A stretch of 64,000 nucleotides of DNA from Unio delphinus (GCA_029339505.1 JAQISU010000233.1:6721001-6785000); one strand, 5' to 3'. Shown: positions 8,401 through 19,059, counted from the first letter of the stretch. The notes: generated from the letters alone by a model not told the origin. A program made the numbers and translations.

Positions 8401-8801
8401 CATTAGATGTATTAAAAACATTTCTTGAGTGGTTGTTAAACAAAAACACAAAAGTCGTCATGTGCGGGGATCACGGCCAACCACCACCATTTGTCGGTGC
8501 ATCTCCACATGAATGGCTAAAGGGTTTTGTAGACTACTATGAAGAAATCACCACTGATTATAGATCACTTGATGAACGATTACGCGAGTTCAAAGCGCTA
8601 ATTAGATTACAACCGGATAGAATCCAATGCGAAATAGCGCGTGAAGTGATTTCAGAAACCCCAATGAATGATTTCTGGGAAGCGTGGAGACCAAACGATT
8701 TGATCATTGCAAGTAGAAAAATAGTCAGGGATACACTTCAGATGAAGTTATTAGAATTGCATAAAGAAAAATTTGCAACGCTTCCAGTACCCCTTTGTTA
8801 A
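5460..8801 (+). CDS. Family B DNA polymerase fused to an SF1 helicase, C-terminally truncated
   Basis: The product is 1113 residues in one open frame. Residues 1-178 are basic tandem repeats. The polymerase follows: motif A DISACYPGSF (about 566), motif B around GRRIIGKFTQGGRYDNAKYSS (about 713-733) and motif C VATDSMY (Asp821), typical of the protein-primed-like organellar/viral branch. I see no clear 3'-5' exonuclease motifs. A helicase domain follows without a break: Walker A GCGGSGKTT (Lys906), Walker B IIIWDEI (Asp975-Glu976), motif III GDHGQPPP (1003-1010) and a YRS motif near 1037. Motifs V and VI are missing, because the frame ends in PVPLC just before a GA-rich repeat, so the 3' end is probably lost. 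The gene would replicate the element. Polymerase and helicase being one polypeptide is the notable feature. Confidence 0.85.
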   Translation: MKEFKRLPSKNAEFNADKEFKRLLKINPRFNLDRPKKRPRDGNMKEFKRLLKINPKFNLDKPKRRNKRPRDGNMKEFKRLLKINPKFNLDKPKRRNKRPRDGNMKEFKRLLKINPKFNLDKPKRRNKINPRFNLDKPKKRPIDGNMKEFKRLLKINPRFNLDKPKKTSKRDYPWKDAQFNLDISSNTPKNTILDKAMISKIRDCFNEFKRDGASYCWSTFRIDGVVDATMNDEKAAVIISRVGEKRHFFRIKFIIEVDGKWIIKDKFEPILKNKKAVIVSRDSKPGILTGIDKPYYERSYPVTAMVYGIYPLNDKPDIAKLAPMKYSSGLNCVAERIIEHFTNASRGNKLTDLRRRKITEWELTVKQHGAKISDIAKLETSLRFPITVMTITGEVLYEPKYNKNGAPIQIIDHNKHAWTPAVTIFPRERTVKYIPKEFVGDVFYEEKLFDAIHALCKDDPVSVWLLRSDEEFDQFVKPNGELYRIEELDNRMRIIASDFSPENSHEKLLTDSFTIPSVVAHFAREKNSWRPTRNDFLEDVKLSCVEFGHGGLWNTKYSRDGMISIDISACYPGSFLGYGECAEYFKQFGHPTHEMTRVAINGPLPDFDLTGFARVISFELATGLHPCSYVWLGRHLSEKHWMPIVLLRYMIDCGMLISLIVSEAIICYRAQKEVWLPQPNLDRIINELRKQFPDFSEEEIINWSKKLFEIKKEQAKDLGRRIIGKFTQGGRYDNAKYSSRLIIDVAEYDFIVADLMKQGKLVSRKDAFLSNGEKLGTVVTYCDGYNSQYTHLRSSMLAYASINLFSMINRFPNTAVRVATDSMYIHNKYKSTVAAFTDPEENWGRWRFKKEMLHEYCESADVAMDDKYICCNRIEIQSELSNAPPVSDPVCRYKTVYLNGCGGSGKTTRAIELFRRGNASVSNMIVLTPTHRLAREMIQRGVNACTYHSFFRWKGDKWTPERMGDKFIPEIIIWDEICTVSLDVLKTFLEWLLNKNTKVVMCGDHGQPPPFVGASPHEWLKGFVDYYEEITTDYRSLDERLREFKALIRLQPDRIQCEIAREVISETPMNDFWEAWRPNDLIIASRKIVRDTLQMKLLELHKEKFATLPVPLC
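5511..5990 (+). repeat. In-frame coding repeats at the polymerase N-terminus
   Basis: Near-identical units begin at 5511, 5592, 5682, 5772 and 5898, giving periods of 81, 90, 90 and 126 bases, all multiples of three. Each encodes EFKRLLKINPKFNLDKPK followed by a basic KRPRDGN spacer. A degenerate unit starts at 5460. The 126-base unit holds an extra half copy. The basic spacers look like nuclear-localisation or nucleic-acid-binding sequence. High DNA identity means recent expansion. Confidence 0.9.
8208..8223. repeat. Palindrome GGAAACGCTAGCGTTT, copy 2
   Basis: Same palindrome as at 3197-3212, here in frame within the helicase domain just after the Walker A motif (encoding GNASV). Confidence 0.6.
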
Positions 8802-8810
8802 AGAGACAGA

Positions 8811-8841
8811 GAGACGGAGGGAGGGAGGGAGGGAGGGAGAG
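8811..8841. repeat. GA-rich simple repeat at the truncated end of the element
   Basis: GAGACGGAGGGAGGGAGG-type sequence starts a few bases after the helicase stop codon and marks the apparent break between viral and repeat sequence. Confidence 0.7.
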
Positions 8842-8989
8842 AGTTATATGATTTACATTGACTACCTTACACACTATCAAGTATTGTGATTGTATTATAA
8901 ACACTACGAGAAGTAATCAGAGGTGCAGAGAATCACATTTTTTTAATTAAATAACCCATGCAAATTTAAATATATGATAAAGAAGAAGA

Positions 8990-10120
8990 CATATCTATGC
9001 TAAGATGTGTTGCATTTATGAGGCATCTCTCTATGTTAAAATATATTAATCAATAAGTCATCTCTCTATGCTAAAATGAGTTGCATTTATATGGTATCTC
9101 GTTATGTTAAACTGTGTTACATTATTTGGCATCTCTCAGTAATAAATTGTATTAATCAATACGTCATCTCTCTATTCTACACTGAATTGCATTTATAAGG
9201 CATCTCTCTATGCTAAATTGTATTAATCAATAAGTCATCGCTCTATGCTAAAATGAGTTGCATTTATATGGTATCTCGTTATGTTAAACTGTGTTACATT
9301 ATTTGGCATCTCTCAGTAATAAATTGTATTAATCAATACGTCATCTCTCTATTCTACACTGAATTGCATTTATAAGGCATCTCTCTATGCTAAATTGTAT
9401 TAATCAATAAATCATCGCTCTATGCTAAAATGAGTTGCATTTATAAGGCATCTCTCTATGTTAAATTGTTTTACATTATATAGCATCTCTGTATGCTAAT
9501 TTTATTACTCAATAAGTCATCTCTCTTTGCTAAGATGACTTGCATATATAAGGCATCTCTCTATGCTAAATTGTATTAATTAATAAGTCATCGCTCTATG
9601 CTAAAATGAGTTGCATTTATAAGGTATCTCTCTATATTTAAATGTACTAGTTAATAAGTCATCTCTCAATGCTAAAATGAATTGAATTTATAAGGCATCT
9701 CTGAATGCTAATTTGTATTAATCAATAAGTTATCTCTCTATGCTACAATGAGTTGCATGTATAAGGCATCTCTCTATGATAAATTGTACTAATCAATAAG
9801 TCATCGCTCTATGCTAAAATGAGTTGCATTTATAAGGCATCTCTCTATATTTAAATGTACTAGTCAATAAGTCATCTCTCAGTGCTAAAATGAATTGAAT
9901 TTATAAGGCATCTCTGAATGCTAATTTGTATTAATCAATAAGTCATCTCTCTATGCTAAAATGAGTTGCATTTATAAGGCATCCCTCTATGTTAAAATGT
10001 GTTAATCAGTAAGTCATCTCTCTATGCTAAAATGTGTTGCATTGAAAAGTATCTTTCAGTGTTAAATTTTATTCATTTATATGGTATCTCTATGCTAAAA
10101 TATGTTGCATTTATAATGTA
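8990..10120. repeat. Satellite of about 35-bp units with higher-order structure
   Basis: Units alternate between an AAGTCATCTCTCTATGCTAA type ending in TTGCATTTAT and an AAGGCATCTCTCTATGCTAA type ending in TATTAATCAAT, about 35-36 bases each. A larger block containing ATATGGTATCTCGTTATG recurs at 9091 and 9266, a period of 175 bases (five units). Diverged units reappear at 10256-10320. Confidence 0.85.
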
Positions 10121-10240
10121 TGCCACTAAATGCCGACATTTAGGTGGAGGGGAGGGGGGCGGCAACCGGAGCTATATTTCCTGGGCTCGGGCCGAAATGA
10201 GGGGCCCTGGCCGACCAGCACTTTTATTTTTTTATTTTTA
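10121..10240. mobile_element. GC-rich fragment, possibly from a hAT element
   Basis: A sharp GC-rich island (GGGGCCCTGGCCG, GGGCTCGGGCCG) interrupts the AT-rich satellite. Its GGCCC-rich makeup resembles ends of hAT elements such as those at 19840 and 47165, but I see no paired termini or target duplication. Confidence 0.3.
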
Positions 10241-10549
10241 ATTAACTTGTGTTCATTTATAAGGCATATCTCTATCTTAACATATTCCATTAATAAACCA
10301 TCTCTCTATATTCCGTTGTATTGTATTAATAGCAGCACAAACCATGATCACAACTACTGTATTCATTTGTTGATCAATGTGCATATTCAATGCGTATTTG
10401 TTCAGCCATCAAAACGAGTTCCTTGTCTGAAAATATTATATCAAGTATGAATATCACTATAAAGCATTGAATTCTGTCTTTTGTTTGTGCAATTTTTCAT
10501 TTTCACTTAAACCAATGCCTGGCAATTGGAGTAAACATGTGTCGAAGAA

Positions 10550-10765
10550 AAAGCCATTATGATATAACGTTAGGTTTATAAATGTGGAGTGTGCTAATTT
10601 GAAATAACATTTGTTTTATAACTGTGAAGCATGTCATTATGAAATAACATTAGTTGCATAAATGTGAATTTTATTATTAGGATATTGCACTAGTTTTATA
10701 AATGTGAAGTATGCCATTATGTAATAACATTATTGTTATAAATGTGAACTATGACATTCGGATAT
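10550..10765. repeat. Degenerate tandem repeat of about 43 bp
   Basis: About five diverged copies of a unit reading TTATAAATGTGAAGTATGCC followed by ATTATGAAATAACATTAG. No coding content. Confidence 0.6.
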
Positions 10766-11439
10766 AGAATCGCTTAACACACATAAGAAACTGATACCTA
10801 TGGTATACTGTGGCAGTTACTTGTCTTAATGGAGACACAAAACATATTGAATCGTGGAAGGACAGCAGAGCGGTCTCGCTGGCCAAAAAAAAAAACATTA
10901 AGGGGGCAAAAGGAGTCCCAAGCGTGGTTGCACATATGCATTTCCGCAACAATATGCACGTGGAGTCATATTCGAGCGGCGTGAATTCACACACGCAGTA
11001 AATCTATTTAGGTCACAGGTGCATTGTCTGGTTATACCGATGTATTTTTTACCTCGATGGACATAAAAAAAAAGCGATGGATTTTCCATAATGGGGTCGC
11101 CACATACACGTACGGGTCAGCGGAATTCGTAAAATAAATCCTGGATGGAATTATTTAAACGAGGAAATGACTTGCAATTTCACTCGCAATAATGCCTTTC
11201 AAGGTCACGTGGACTAATATATCGCGGACAGTTTATCATTGATGTTTATTATATGATCTCTGGTCGGTAACATGTAGCAAAGACTCGTATTACATGTTTT
11301 TCTTGGGCGCTGGTCAGTTAGTAGAATAAAATCCTTGGCTAGCCGTGTTAGAGGCCCACAGTAATTGCATCTAGTAGTTAGTTAGGTTTTTCAAATACTT
11401 TGATTCAGTAATTATTTATTATAACATTTAACATGTAAG

Positions 11440-12890
11440 TTTCAGCGATTGCATATCGATCATTACCTGTTTGAACCCGAGTTAGATTTGTGGTACATGC
11501 ATCTGCGTGACATAGCACACAACTATGAAGGCATGATTGTGTTATTCAACAAATGACATTCTATATGGCGTCAGGAAAGAGAACATCCTTTGTCATGATT
11601 GACGTTAGTGCACAAGTAATCCCTCAACTACCGACAGATGGTGACATATTTCCAAACTCGGTTCGTGTGCACATCATTGGCTTGCAGGGCCGACAAGAGG
11701 GCGTGGGGAACCTGGGATATTTCAATAAGGGGGACAGGGCCGAATATACGTTTTAAGTTTACAGAAGAAACTGTTTGTTTGAACAAGAACATGGAGAGAC
11801 CCGGATGTTTCTTACCCTAAGGCCCGTGATCGCTCTCTACGGCCCTGTTAGCCTGGATGGATCCAGTGAAACCGAGTTGTTGTTGAATTGGAACAAGCGA
11901 TGATCAACGTGTGATCGGGTTGCACATGATTTTACTATCCTCAAATGACGGTGTTATGATTTACTCGAGTATTGCACGGAGACGGTTTCGTACTCGAGGA
12001 CGTCATTCCTCATCCACCAATGAGTTCTTTTTTCCACAATAGATTATTCTCCAGCCATTCACGATCTTGACTCGGAACATAGTAGCCTTGTCGTGTACGA
12101 GTATTTACAGTTTGACTGTCAAGACAACCACACAACAACAAACACATAATATATGTGACACAACTATACCAATACGTGCCTAAAATGATCCCTGGCAATG
12201 CACTTTGTTGATGATATTTCGTGGCGTCGGCGCGTAGGATCTCTCAGACATTGTTTGGACTTGGTGGTGCCGTCGACCTTTCATGGAATGAATTTAAACA
12301 TTTTCGTGGAGGTCAGGAGGTATTCGTATCGTTTTCTCAAAACATGAGGAAAACATGCCACTCATCTGAACGAATATAAACCGGACTCTGCAGTACAAGG
12401 TTCCCAAGCAAAAACCACCCGTGGGAGAAAGTCTGGTAAACCAGTTTTCGGCGATGCATCCAACAACAGATCAATAAACATGTGGATCATCTGTAAATAC
12501 TCGTTGGGGTGGTTCGCACTGTTAATGAGACCGCGTAGATTGAACAGTGGCTCCTCACACACAGTATTATGGATCCGGGGGTGTTTCGACCATTAATGTA
12601 TGAACTCAATAAAAAACATTACTGGTGTATATGATGAAAACGCATGCACCAATAATGGGTTCTGCGACACTTCCTGCTGTACTTGAAAGAATTGAACAAA
12701 TGCAACTCTCAGCATTACCTTGATGACCATGATTTCGTTAACGAGATCAGAATTTCAAGTGACGTCTCCCACGTTAATCACATCGGGGTTATCCAGCATA
12801 TAATTCGAGATTGACTACGACAATTATTTACACTACCATCGAAGGCGACAACGGCAGTCCCAGTTAGTAACATCATCAATGATATTATGT
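11440..12890 (+). pseudogene. Decayed coding-like tract of unknown identity
   Basis: Several plus-strand stretches read as plausible protein but are split by stops and frame changes. One at 11444-11554 contains YLFEPELDLWYMHLRDIAHN; one at 11553-11756 contains MASGKRTSFVMIDVSAQVIP and continues past a stop with FLTLRPVIALYGPVSLDGSS. Further pieces lie near 11915-12040 and 12365-12595, and one near 12700-12815 contains YLDDHDFVNEIRISSDVSHV. The tract is richer in CpG than its surroundings. Parts of 12365-12830 also read openly on the minus strand, so strand is not certain there. I recognise no family. Candidates are an old DNA-virus insertion or a host pseudogene. Confidence 0.3.
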
Positions 12891-12959
12891 CAAGCTAAGC
12901 CTACATGTTTAATGATTGTAATACGAAGAGGATTATGATTGTAGGCAAAGCGAACTGCA

Positions 12960-14151
12960 AAGCCGCCTTATACAAACTGTATTGGACGCAACTGATGATA
13001 TATATGATTTAATACACTCCAGCCCAGTTGACGTATGTTGTGGTGTTCAACAGGGATCTGTTCTTGGAGCTGTTCTCTTCATTCTGTATACTCAGCCGCT
13101 CTCAAGTGTCATAGATCATCACCCAGTGTCGCACCAATTGTATGGTGATGACACCCAAATATACAAGTCTAGCCACCCAACTGAAGTTGATACTACCATC
13201 CATGGAGTAGAGAAGTGCATTTCTGATGTGAAATCATGGATGACATGTAACACGCTGCAGATGAATGATGATAAAACTGAGGCTATTCTGATCACAACAC
13301 AAAGACTTTCTCATTCACATCCTTTACCTCCGACAATAAATATCAGCAACACCAACATTAAATTCTCACAGTCAGTACAGAACCTAGACGTTACTCTAGA
13401 CAGTACTCTCACACTGCACCAACATGTCATGAACATATGCAAGGCTGCATATCTTGAACTGAGACGCATCAGTTCCATTCGTAAATATCTTTCAGTTGAT
13501 GCCACTAAAACACTGGTGTGTTCATTAGTACTTTCAAAACTGGACTATTGTAACTCAATTCTGTCTGGTTCGTCACAATATTTACTCCAGAAACTTCAAA
13601 AAGTTCAAAACACAGCTGCACGGGTCATCTTTAGAGTACCTCGATCAGAGCACACCTCACCACTGTTCTGTACCCTACATTGGCTATCAATTCGATACCG
13701 AATCAAACACAAAATTTATTCTTTGTGCTATGTTTCAATGACAGACTCCAGTCCAACATACCTATCCAGCCTCACCCATGTGTATACACCAGCTAGATCC
13801 TTATGCTCTTCTTCTGATAATCGTATACTCATTGTTCCCAAGGTGAAAACAAAGTCATATGGACAACTTTCGTTTGCAAACCAGGTCCCGGCGACGTGGA
13901 ACGAATTGCCCATTGAAATTAGACACAAAGACACAGTGGTCCCTTTTAGGAGTGCTCTTAAGACTCACCTGTTTCGACTGCAGGGACAAACTTAGCGACC
14001 TAATCATGTTTTGTATTTTATATGTTTTCAGCATGTTTTTATGTTTTCCAATTTCATTGTTTTTGTTATTTGTTGTTCTGTAGTGTAGTCATATCATTAT
14101 TGATGGTGTAAAGCGGTTAGAGCTTCGAAGGATTAGGCGCTATACAAAGTT

Positions 14152-14208
<57 letters not shown>

Positions 14209-14210
14209 CA
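12960..14210 (+). mobile_element. LINE copy A (jockey/CR1-like), 3' portion
   Basis: The element includes the truncated reverse transcriptase, a short 3' UTR ending GGCGCTATACAAAG and a terminal (ATT)n run (about 14150-14205). The same 3' end occurs at 24270-24480 and, inverted, at 62466-62790. Confidence 0.8.
12982..13995 (+). pseudogene. Jockey/CR1-like LINE reverse transcriptase, 5'-truncated
   Basis: These 337 residues cover the second half of a non-LTR retrotransposon reverse transcriptase and its C-terminal region. Visible are GVQQGSVLGAVLF (21-33, the PQGSVLGP-type motif), the catalytic LYGDDTQIY (53-61, with Gly where the family usually has Ala) and LQMNDDKTEAIL. The C-terminal part (YCNSILSGSS, QKVQNTAARVIF, LHWLSIRYRIKHK, PFRSALKTHLFRL) is the usual tail of this LINE group. 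The fingers with the earlier RT motifs and the endonuclease are missing, so it is a dead 5'-truncated copy, although the remaining frame is intact. The recognisable match begins near 13020, so upstream residues may not belong to the element. Confidence 0.85.
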
Positions 14211-14215
14211 CTGAT

Positions 14216-15139
14216 GTCATAAAATATCTACAATCGATGACATGGATGTGCATGTAATGACAGATTGATAACATTGACGTGCCTGTAATGACAGATCAAT
14301 GCAACTGAGATTTTTAAGTAATATTTATAACAAGCATAATATTTTAATTAAGACAAAGGAATTGAATTACATGTGCATGATACATCTCGATATTTTCCTT
14401 GCTTGTGAGGTCTTTTAGAAATCGATGGAAAACGTGTACAAAACGACCACACCGAAACTAAATACGATCAAGATGAGAAGGATTGATGTGTCAACAATAT
14501 TCAGCATCGCATATTATCTCATCGATGGAAAGGAAATCGATGTTTGAGTTATGTTGACTTTGCCACGAAGAGTATCGGTCTCGCCATATAAAATAATTAG
14601 TATACACGATCTGCAGGTTCATGTTTCTCAATGACAAAAAAGACAACACGATTCTCTGCAGTTTATATTGTGACGGCAAATGAACCATGCAGATGCTAGC
14701 AAGACTCGATATACAATCGTAAATTCTGTGTTTTCTAATACCAATTACAACTTTGGATCATTACAGCTTGGAGGTGAGGACAACTTATAAGACTCTCGTT
14801 AAAATGTCATGTGCTGTTTTCCTTAATCACGTATTCGGAGTCTACATTGATGTCTAAATGCTGTTCTCCGGGCTAAACACAGTCACAGTATAGCATAAGC
14901 ACAACAGGAATGATGCAATGTGGCGGTATTAGGTTCTGCTGATGATCAATGCAAGTTGTGCGGTCTAACATTATATTGTGGATTGCTGCGATAACCCCTT
15001 TGATGGCTGGATAATCATGTTTATTTTCGTCTATGGAATCTGGAGGCACATCCCCACTATCAATTCAAATTCTTACAACAGATTCGCATGAAGTCCGAGT
15101 TTAGTGGGTTTCATGACAAATAACTACCCAATAATGTGT

Positions 15140-15142
<3 letters not shown>
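14216..15142. other. Intergenic, no supported gene
   Basis: AT-rich sequence. A short coding-like stretch near 15020-15115 (plus, HYQFKFLQQIRMKSEFSGFH) has no context that would confirm it as an exon. Confidence 0.4.

Positions 15143-15200
<58 letters not shown>
15143..15200. repeat. (AT)n microsatellite
   Basis: Pure TA dinucleotide run of about 58 bases. Confidence 0.95.
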
Positions 15201-15202
<2 letters not shown>

Positions 15203-15439
15203 CATTACATGGTATAATAAGGTAACTGTTTAATGGATTTGACATTTTCCATAAATTCAGTTCAGTTATGTTTGACCTGGCTGTTGTAATAGTAGAAACA
15301 CTATATCTAATTTTTTACCTTGATACAATAGAGTGGTAGTAACGTTTTTTTTCCAGAGTAGCAACGATTGATTTAATTAAGTCAAGATATACTGGGAACA
15401 CATGATGTTAGGCATATACAAAACTTATATTTTGTTCTT

Positions 15440-16000
15440 GAAGGATGATCATGTGACCCTCATCCAGGAATCTGTTTTCCGTCTTAAATTAGTGTATACC
15501 TGTTTTCTTGATAAAATTTGTTAATTCTGGCTCCAAGTCATTGACTCGTATAGGTGTTTTGTTGTGACCAGTTTGAGATGAAAATGTATTTTATGTAATT
15601 ATTGATTCTTTTCCCTGGAAATATATGTGCTCCTATGAAATTCTTGGACAATGACATTCATTAAAATTCAAAACTGGAATAATATTTTCTGTGATTCAGC
15701 AAGAAGTTGTTGACACAACAGTGACGCTGACCACAATATATATCATCGCTTTCGATTTTGGATTTCATCGAGACTCGAACTCAGATTCATTTAGGACTTT
15801 TTAATAATAGAATTTCTACTTTTTCATTCTTGGATTAATTTTGCATTTGATTCGTAAAACCGTAAGTTCTTTTTCACATTTGTACCTTGGTTTTAGAGGG
15901 AAAAAACCTATTTGTTAAATTATAAAAAAAGCTTATTGTCTTTACTCTGATATATAAATACCTGACGTTTCTTTGTAATAATACGGCCATAAGAATCCCT
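15440..16000. repeat. Diverged dispersed repeat, copy 1
   Basis: Shares an ordered series of short matches with 47640-48220 in the same orientation: AGGATGATCA, GAATTCTTGGACAA.GACATT, a GGAT..TCGTCGGGACTC-like block, and a TTGGATTTGATTC-like block before a T run. The copies are strongly diverged. Nothing coding was found in common. Confidence 0.45.
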
Positions 16001-16041
16001 CCGAAGAAAATTTGTTTGTCATCGAATATAATTATTTTCAG

Positions 16042-16162
16042 GTGCAAATCACAGGCTACATTCGCTCACATACCAAATCATGGACACGTGTCTGCTGATT
16101 TCCCAGAAAGATTTCACGACGATGTAACCGATTTATTACTTTTCCTTGAAACAGTTCGTTAA
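16042..16162 (+). CDS. Candidate last exon of a host alpha/beta-hydrolase gene
   Basis: An acceptor-like TTATTTTCAG ends at 16041. The frame that follows reads ATFAHIPNHGHVSADFPERF and ends with a hydrophobic helix (LLLFLETVR) and TAA at 16160-16162. This is how alpha/beta-hydrolase folds end: the catalytic histidine lies in an IPNxGH segment before a P-E-x-F helix. A possible polyadenylation signal AATAAA is at 16433-16438. No upstream exon could be recognised in the window, so this may be a real exon of a gene with long introns or an isolated duplicate. The frame is clean over 120 bases only. Confidence 0.4.
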
Positions 16163-17480
16163 TCAGTTCGTGGACTACATGTACTTTTGTGTACGCGTAA
16201 CTCAAACCCCGTCGACGGTGACCAATGTGCTGCTGAGATTATCTCTGATAAGATGCTGAATGAGGGCCAGTGACGCGCCTTCATATGGGAATTAAAGAAT
16301 CAGAAGAGAACAAGGCACGAGGCTGTGTGACATTGGTTGTTAAGGACGTGAAAGGAAATAAGCACTTAACGAAAGAAAAGAAAACTACTAGTAATTTGCC
16401 TGTACAGATGAATTCCATGCCAAGTTAGACTTAATAAACAAAAAAGGTTGTAAAAATATTCACAACATAATAGGTGACATATCCAGTGTGATACAGGAAT
16501 GTCTAGAAGAGCTGGTGGAAGCATAAAAGAAGACAAACTGCATTAGTATACACGTGAAAATATAAAAATATTTATCCAATTAATTTACTCCTAGTCGTGT
16601 TATCTGCGTTCTTTGTTCCTTTCCGTGTTCTTTGTTGTACGTGAGGACTGGGTCAATATCCTGATATCACATAGTAAACGATGTGAATGAACAACTACAA
16701 CGTAGTCAAACAGCCTTTGTCAGGGCGATCTAAGATTAATCATATTGGATAAAAAATAATTTGTATAAACGTTTAATTAACTTAGCTGGACTTTTAATCC
16801 ATTGCGTTTTTTTTATATAATAATTTGCTAAAATGAAAAGGGAACTACATTAGTAGATATTGGTTCGCTTTCACGTGCATGTGTTTCAGTTGATATTCCT
16901 TTAATTATTTCTTAAGTCTGAAATGTTTTATGCAAAAGGTACGTTTACCACATGGAATCAGGTTACATAGCTTCGGTTCAGTACCCACTAATGTAGTTCT
17001 CGTCTCTTTTTAGATCTATGTCCCTCTCTCATTTTGATGGTGATAGAAGAGTTAGATTTATGCATCTTAGGTAGGAATTCAAAAGTATTTGTTTATTCTT
17101 GAGAATACGAGCTCAGGGAGTGGTTATCTGTGCATTTCGGCGACAGTGAACAGTGAGTAAATAAGGCCTTGGTGATGATCCGGAAGTGAAATCTGTATTA
17201 TGTTTACACGCAGCTCTGTTTTAAGTCCAGCATCTAAAAAATGCCGATGAATGTTTGACCAGAACTTGACCGTGAAGTCATCTTTGTGGGTATTGTAGAT
17301 TAAAATATGATTTGTATTGATTGTCACACAGTAGAAAAGCCATTACTGAGAAACAAATGTAGAGAATATGTGTTCAAACTAATTGTGTTCTATGTCTACA
17401 TGCCGCAAATCGGCACATTATTGTTCCTACAGTTAAAAACAGATGTTACTACCGCCGCACGTGCCACAAGATATTAGAAC
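16163..17480. other. Putative 3' UTR and intergenic sequence
   Basis: Contains the candidate AATAAA at 16433. Otherwise AT-rich with no supported gene. Confidence 0.4.
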
Positions 17481-18790
17481 ATTAAAATGGATACCGACTT
17501 TTAGTGGAGATAATTTCACGTTACAAACTGGAGGATCACATACAAAATACGTGGTGCCTTTATCTCAGAAACCACCAACATGTTTCTAGCCAAAGCGTCT
17601 GCATAAATTATCGCGGATGGATTAGAGGCCAAAGAGACGAAGCTGACATGCGGCTATTTAAGATAAAAAAGGCGAACGAGATTAGACATAGTAAGCACAC
17701 TATTGTTGTAGAGCCTGATGGTCCAATTATGTTTGTTCAGGTATCTCAGTGAGGAAATTATCTTATCATATTTCCTGTCAATAACCTGTAATTGTCAAAC
17801 CAGTTATTTGTAGATATTTTCATTTAAAAAAGAATACAAGTACTGAGAATTTAAATGCAAACTTCGGTCTTTACGTAATTGTTTCAGTGAAATATTTTAG
17901 ATATATATTTTTTCCTACACCATGTTCTTAGGATTCTTAAATAAACATCTTATATTCGTACTCGTGTAATTAATTAACAGTAAATAAAGATTACATACAT
18001 CTCATATTTGTACACGTATAATCAATTAACAACAAATAAATATTTCATACATCTTCCTTTGTAGAAAAATAAATCAATTTACCTTTCTATGTTCAAAATC
18101 CTAAAAATTACTAAAATAATATGAATACTCTTTATTAGACAATGTTTTGTTTTTTTTTATATAAATCGTATGTGTGACGTTGCATTGCATTATATTAAAA
18201 TATTAAAAATGATATAAAAAATGTCACCATATCGTAGTTTGTGGCATATAATGTGGAAAAACGAATATTTTTTTAATGTGGTAGTAGATAAATAATTTTG
18301 TAATTTTGAGTATGCTGGAGAAGACGAAAAACAGAACATAATTTAAGTAGCATAGGCTTTAAATGCCTGCATTATTGCTATGTCAACATGTCCACTTAGT
18401 TGTTAGAAAGGTGGGAACTCCCTTGGTTCTTTGGAGTACTTTTTTTTAACTGTCAGTAGTTACACATATCAGCCACTCTGCATAGCTTTTAGCGTCAGAT
18501 TTTACGGCACACTGGAGCATTTAGTTTGAAAATCAAGTACAAGTCATTAGCAGGTCGAGTTGCTGATACGTGTAATAGTTCAAACAAATTATGGTACAGG
18601 GTGTCTGAAATATGACCTTAACTACACCAATTGTACATCTTGAAAAAACTAATTACAAATAAGCCTTACTTAATGTTGCATATAGTTCATAACGCATATT
18701 ACCATTAACCCTAAAGCGAGATAAAACACTAGCTTTGCATTAGCCATGTTAGTAGTTAAATTACTTATTTAATTTCAAACATTAGTTAAG
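17481..18790. other. Intergenic, no supported gene
   Basis: An 82-codon open frame at 17504-17752 looks partly protein-like (DEADMRLFKIKKANEIRHSK) but has no recognisable domain or splice context. The rest is AT-rich. Confidence 0.35.
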
Positions 18791-18973
18791 GCATGCGTGA
18801 CTTCTCTTTCAATCGACATTACAGGTCTCACGCTAGCAAGAGAGACCTACGAGTGTATTACACATCCATGCATGGCGGGACGGAGGCATGAAGCTCTAGC
18901 TGGGATACTTATCAAAGCCAGTTCTTGTATCGAAATGCTGTTAACGAAGGATGGATACACTTTCTATAACGGG

Positions 18974-19025
18974 GTGATAATATTGACCAGGGTGATAATA
19001 TTGACCAGGGTGATAATATTGACCA
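18974..19025. repeat. Three tandem copies of an 18-bp unit
   Basis: GGTGATAATATTGACCAG-type unit repeated three times within otherwise unremarkable sequence. Confidence 0.85.
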
Positions 19026-19059
19026 GCAATAACGTCAGGAATTTTGCAAAATAGTACGC

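Noticed and set aside
12362..12562. Minus-strand 66-codon frame as a separate gene
   Set aside because: It has no ATG at its start and lies in a tract where plus-strand frames also read well, so it is kept only as part of the decayed region.
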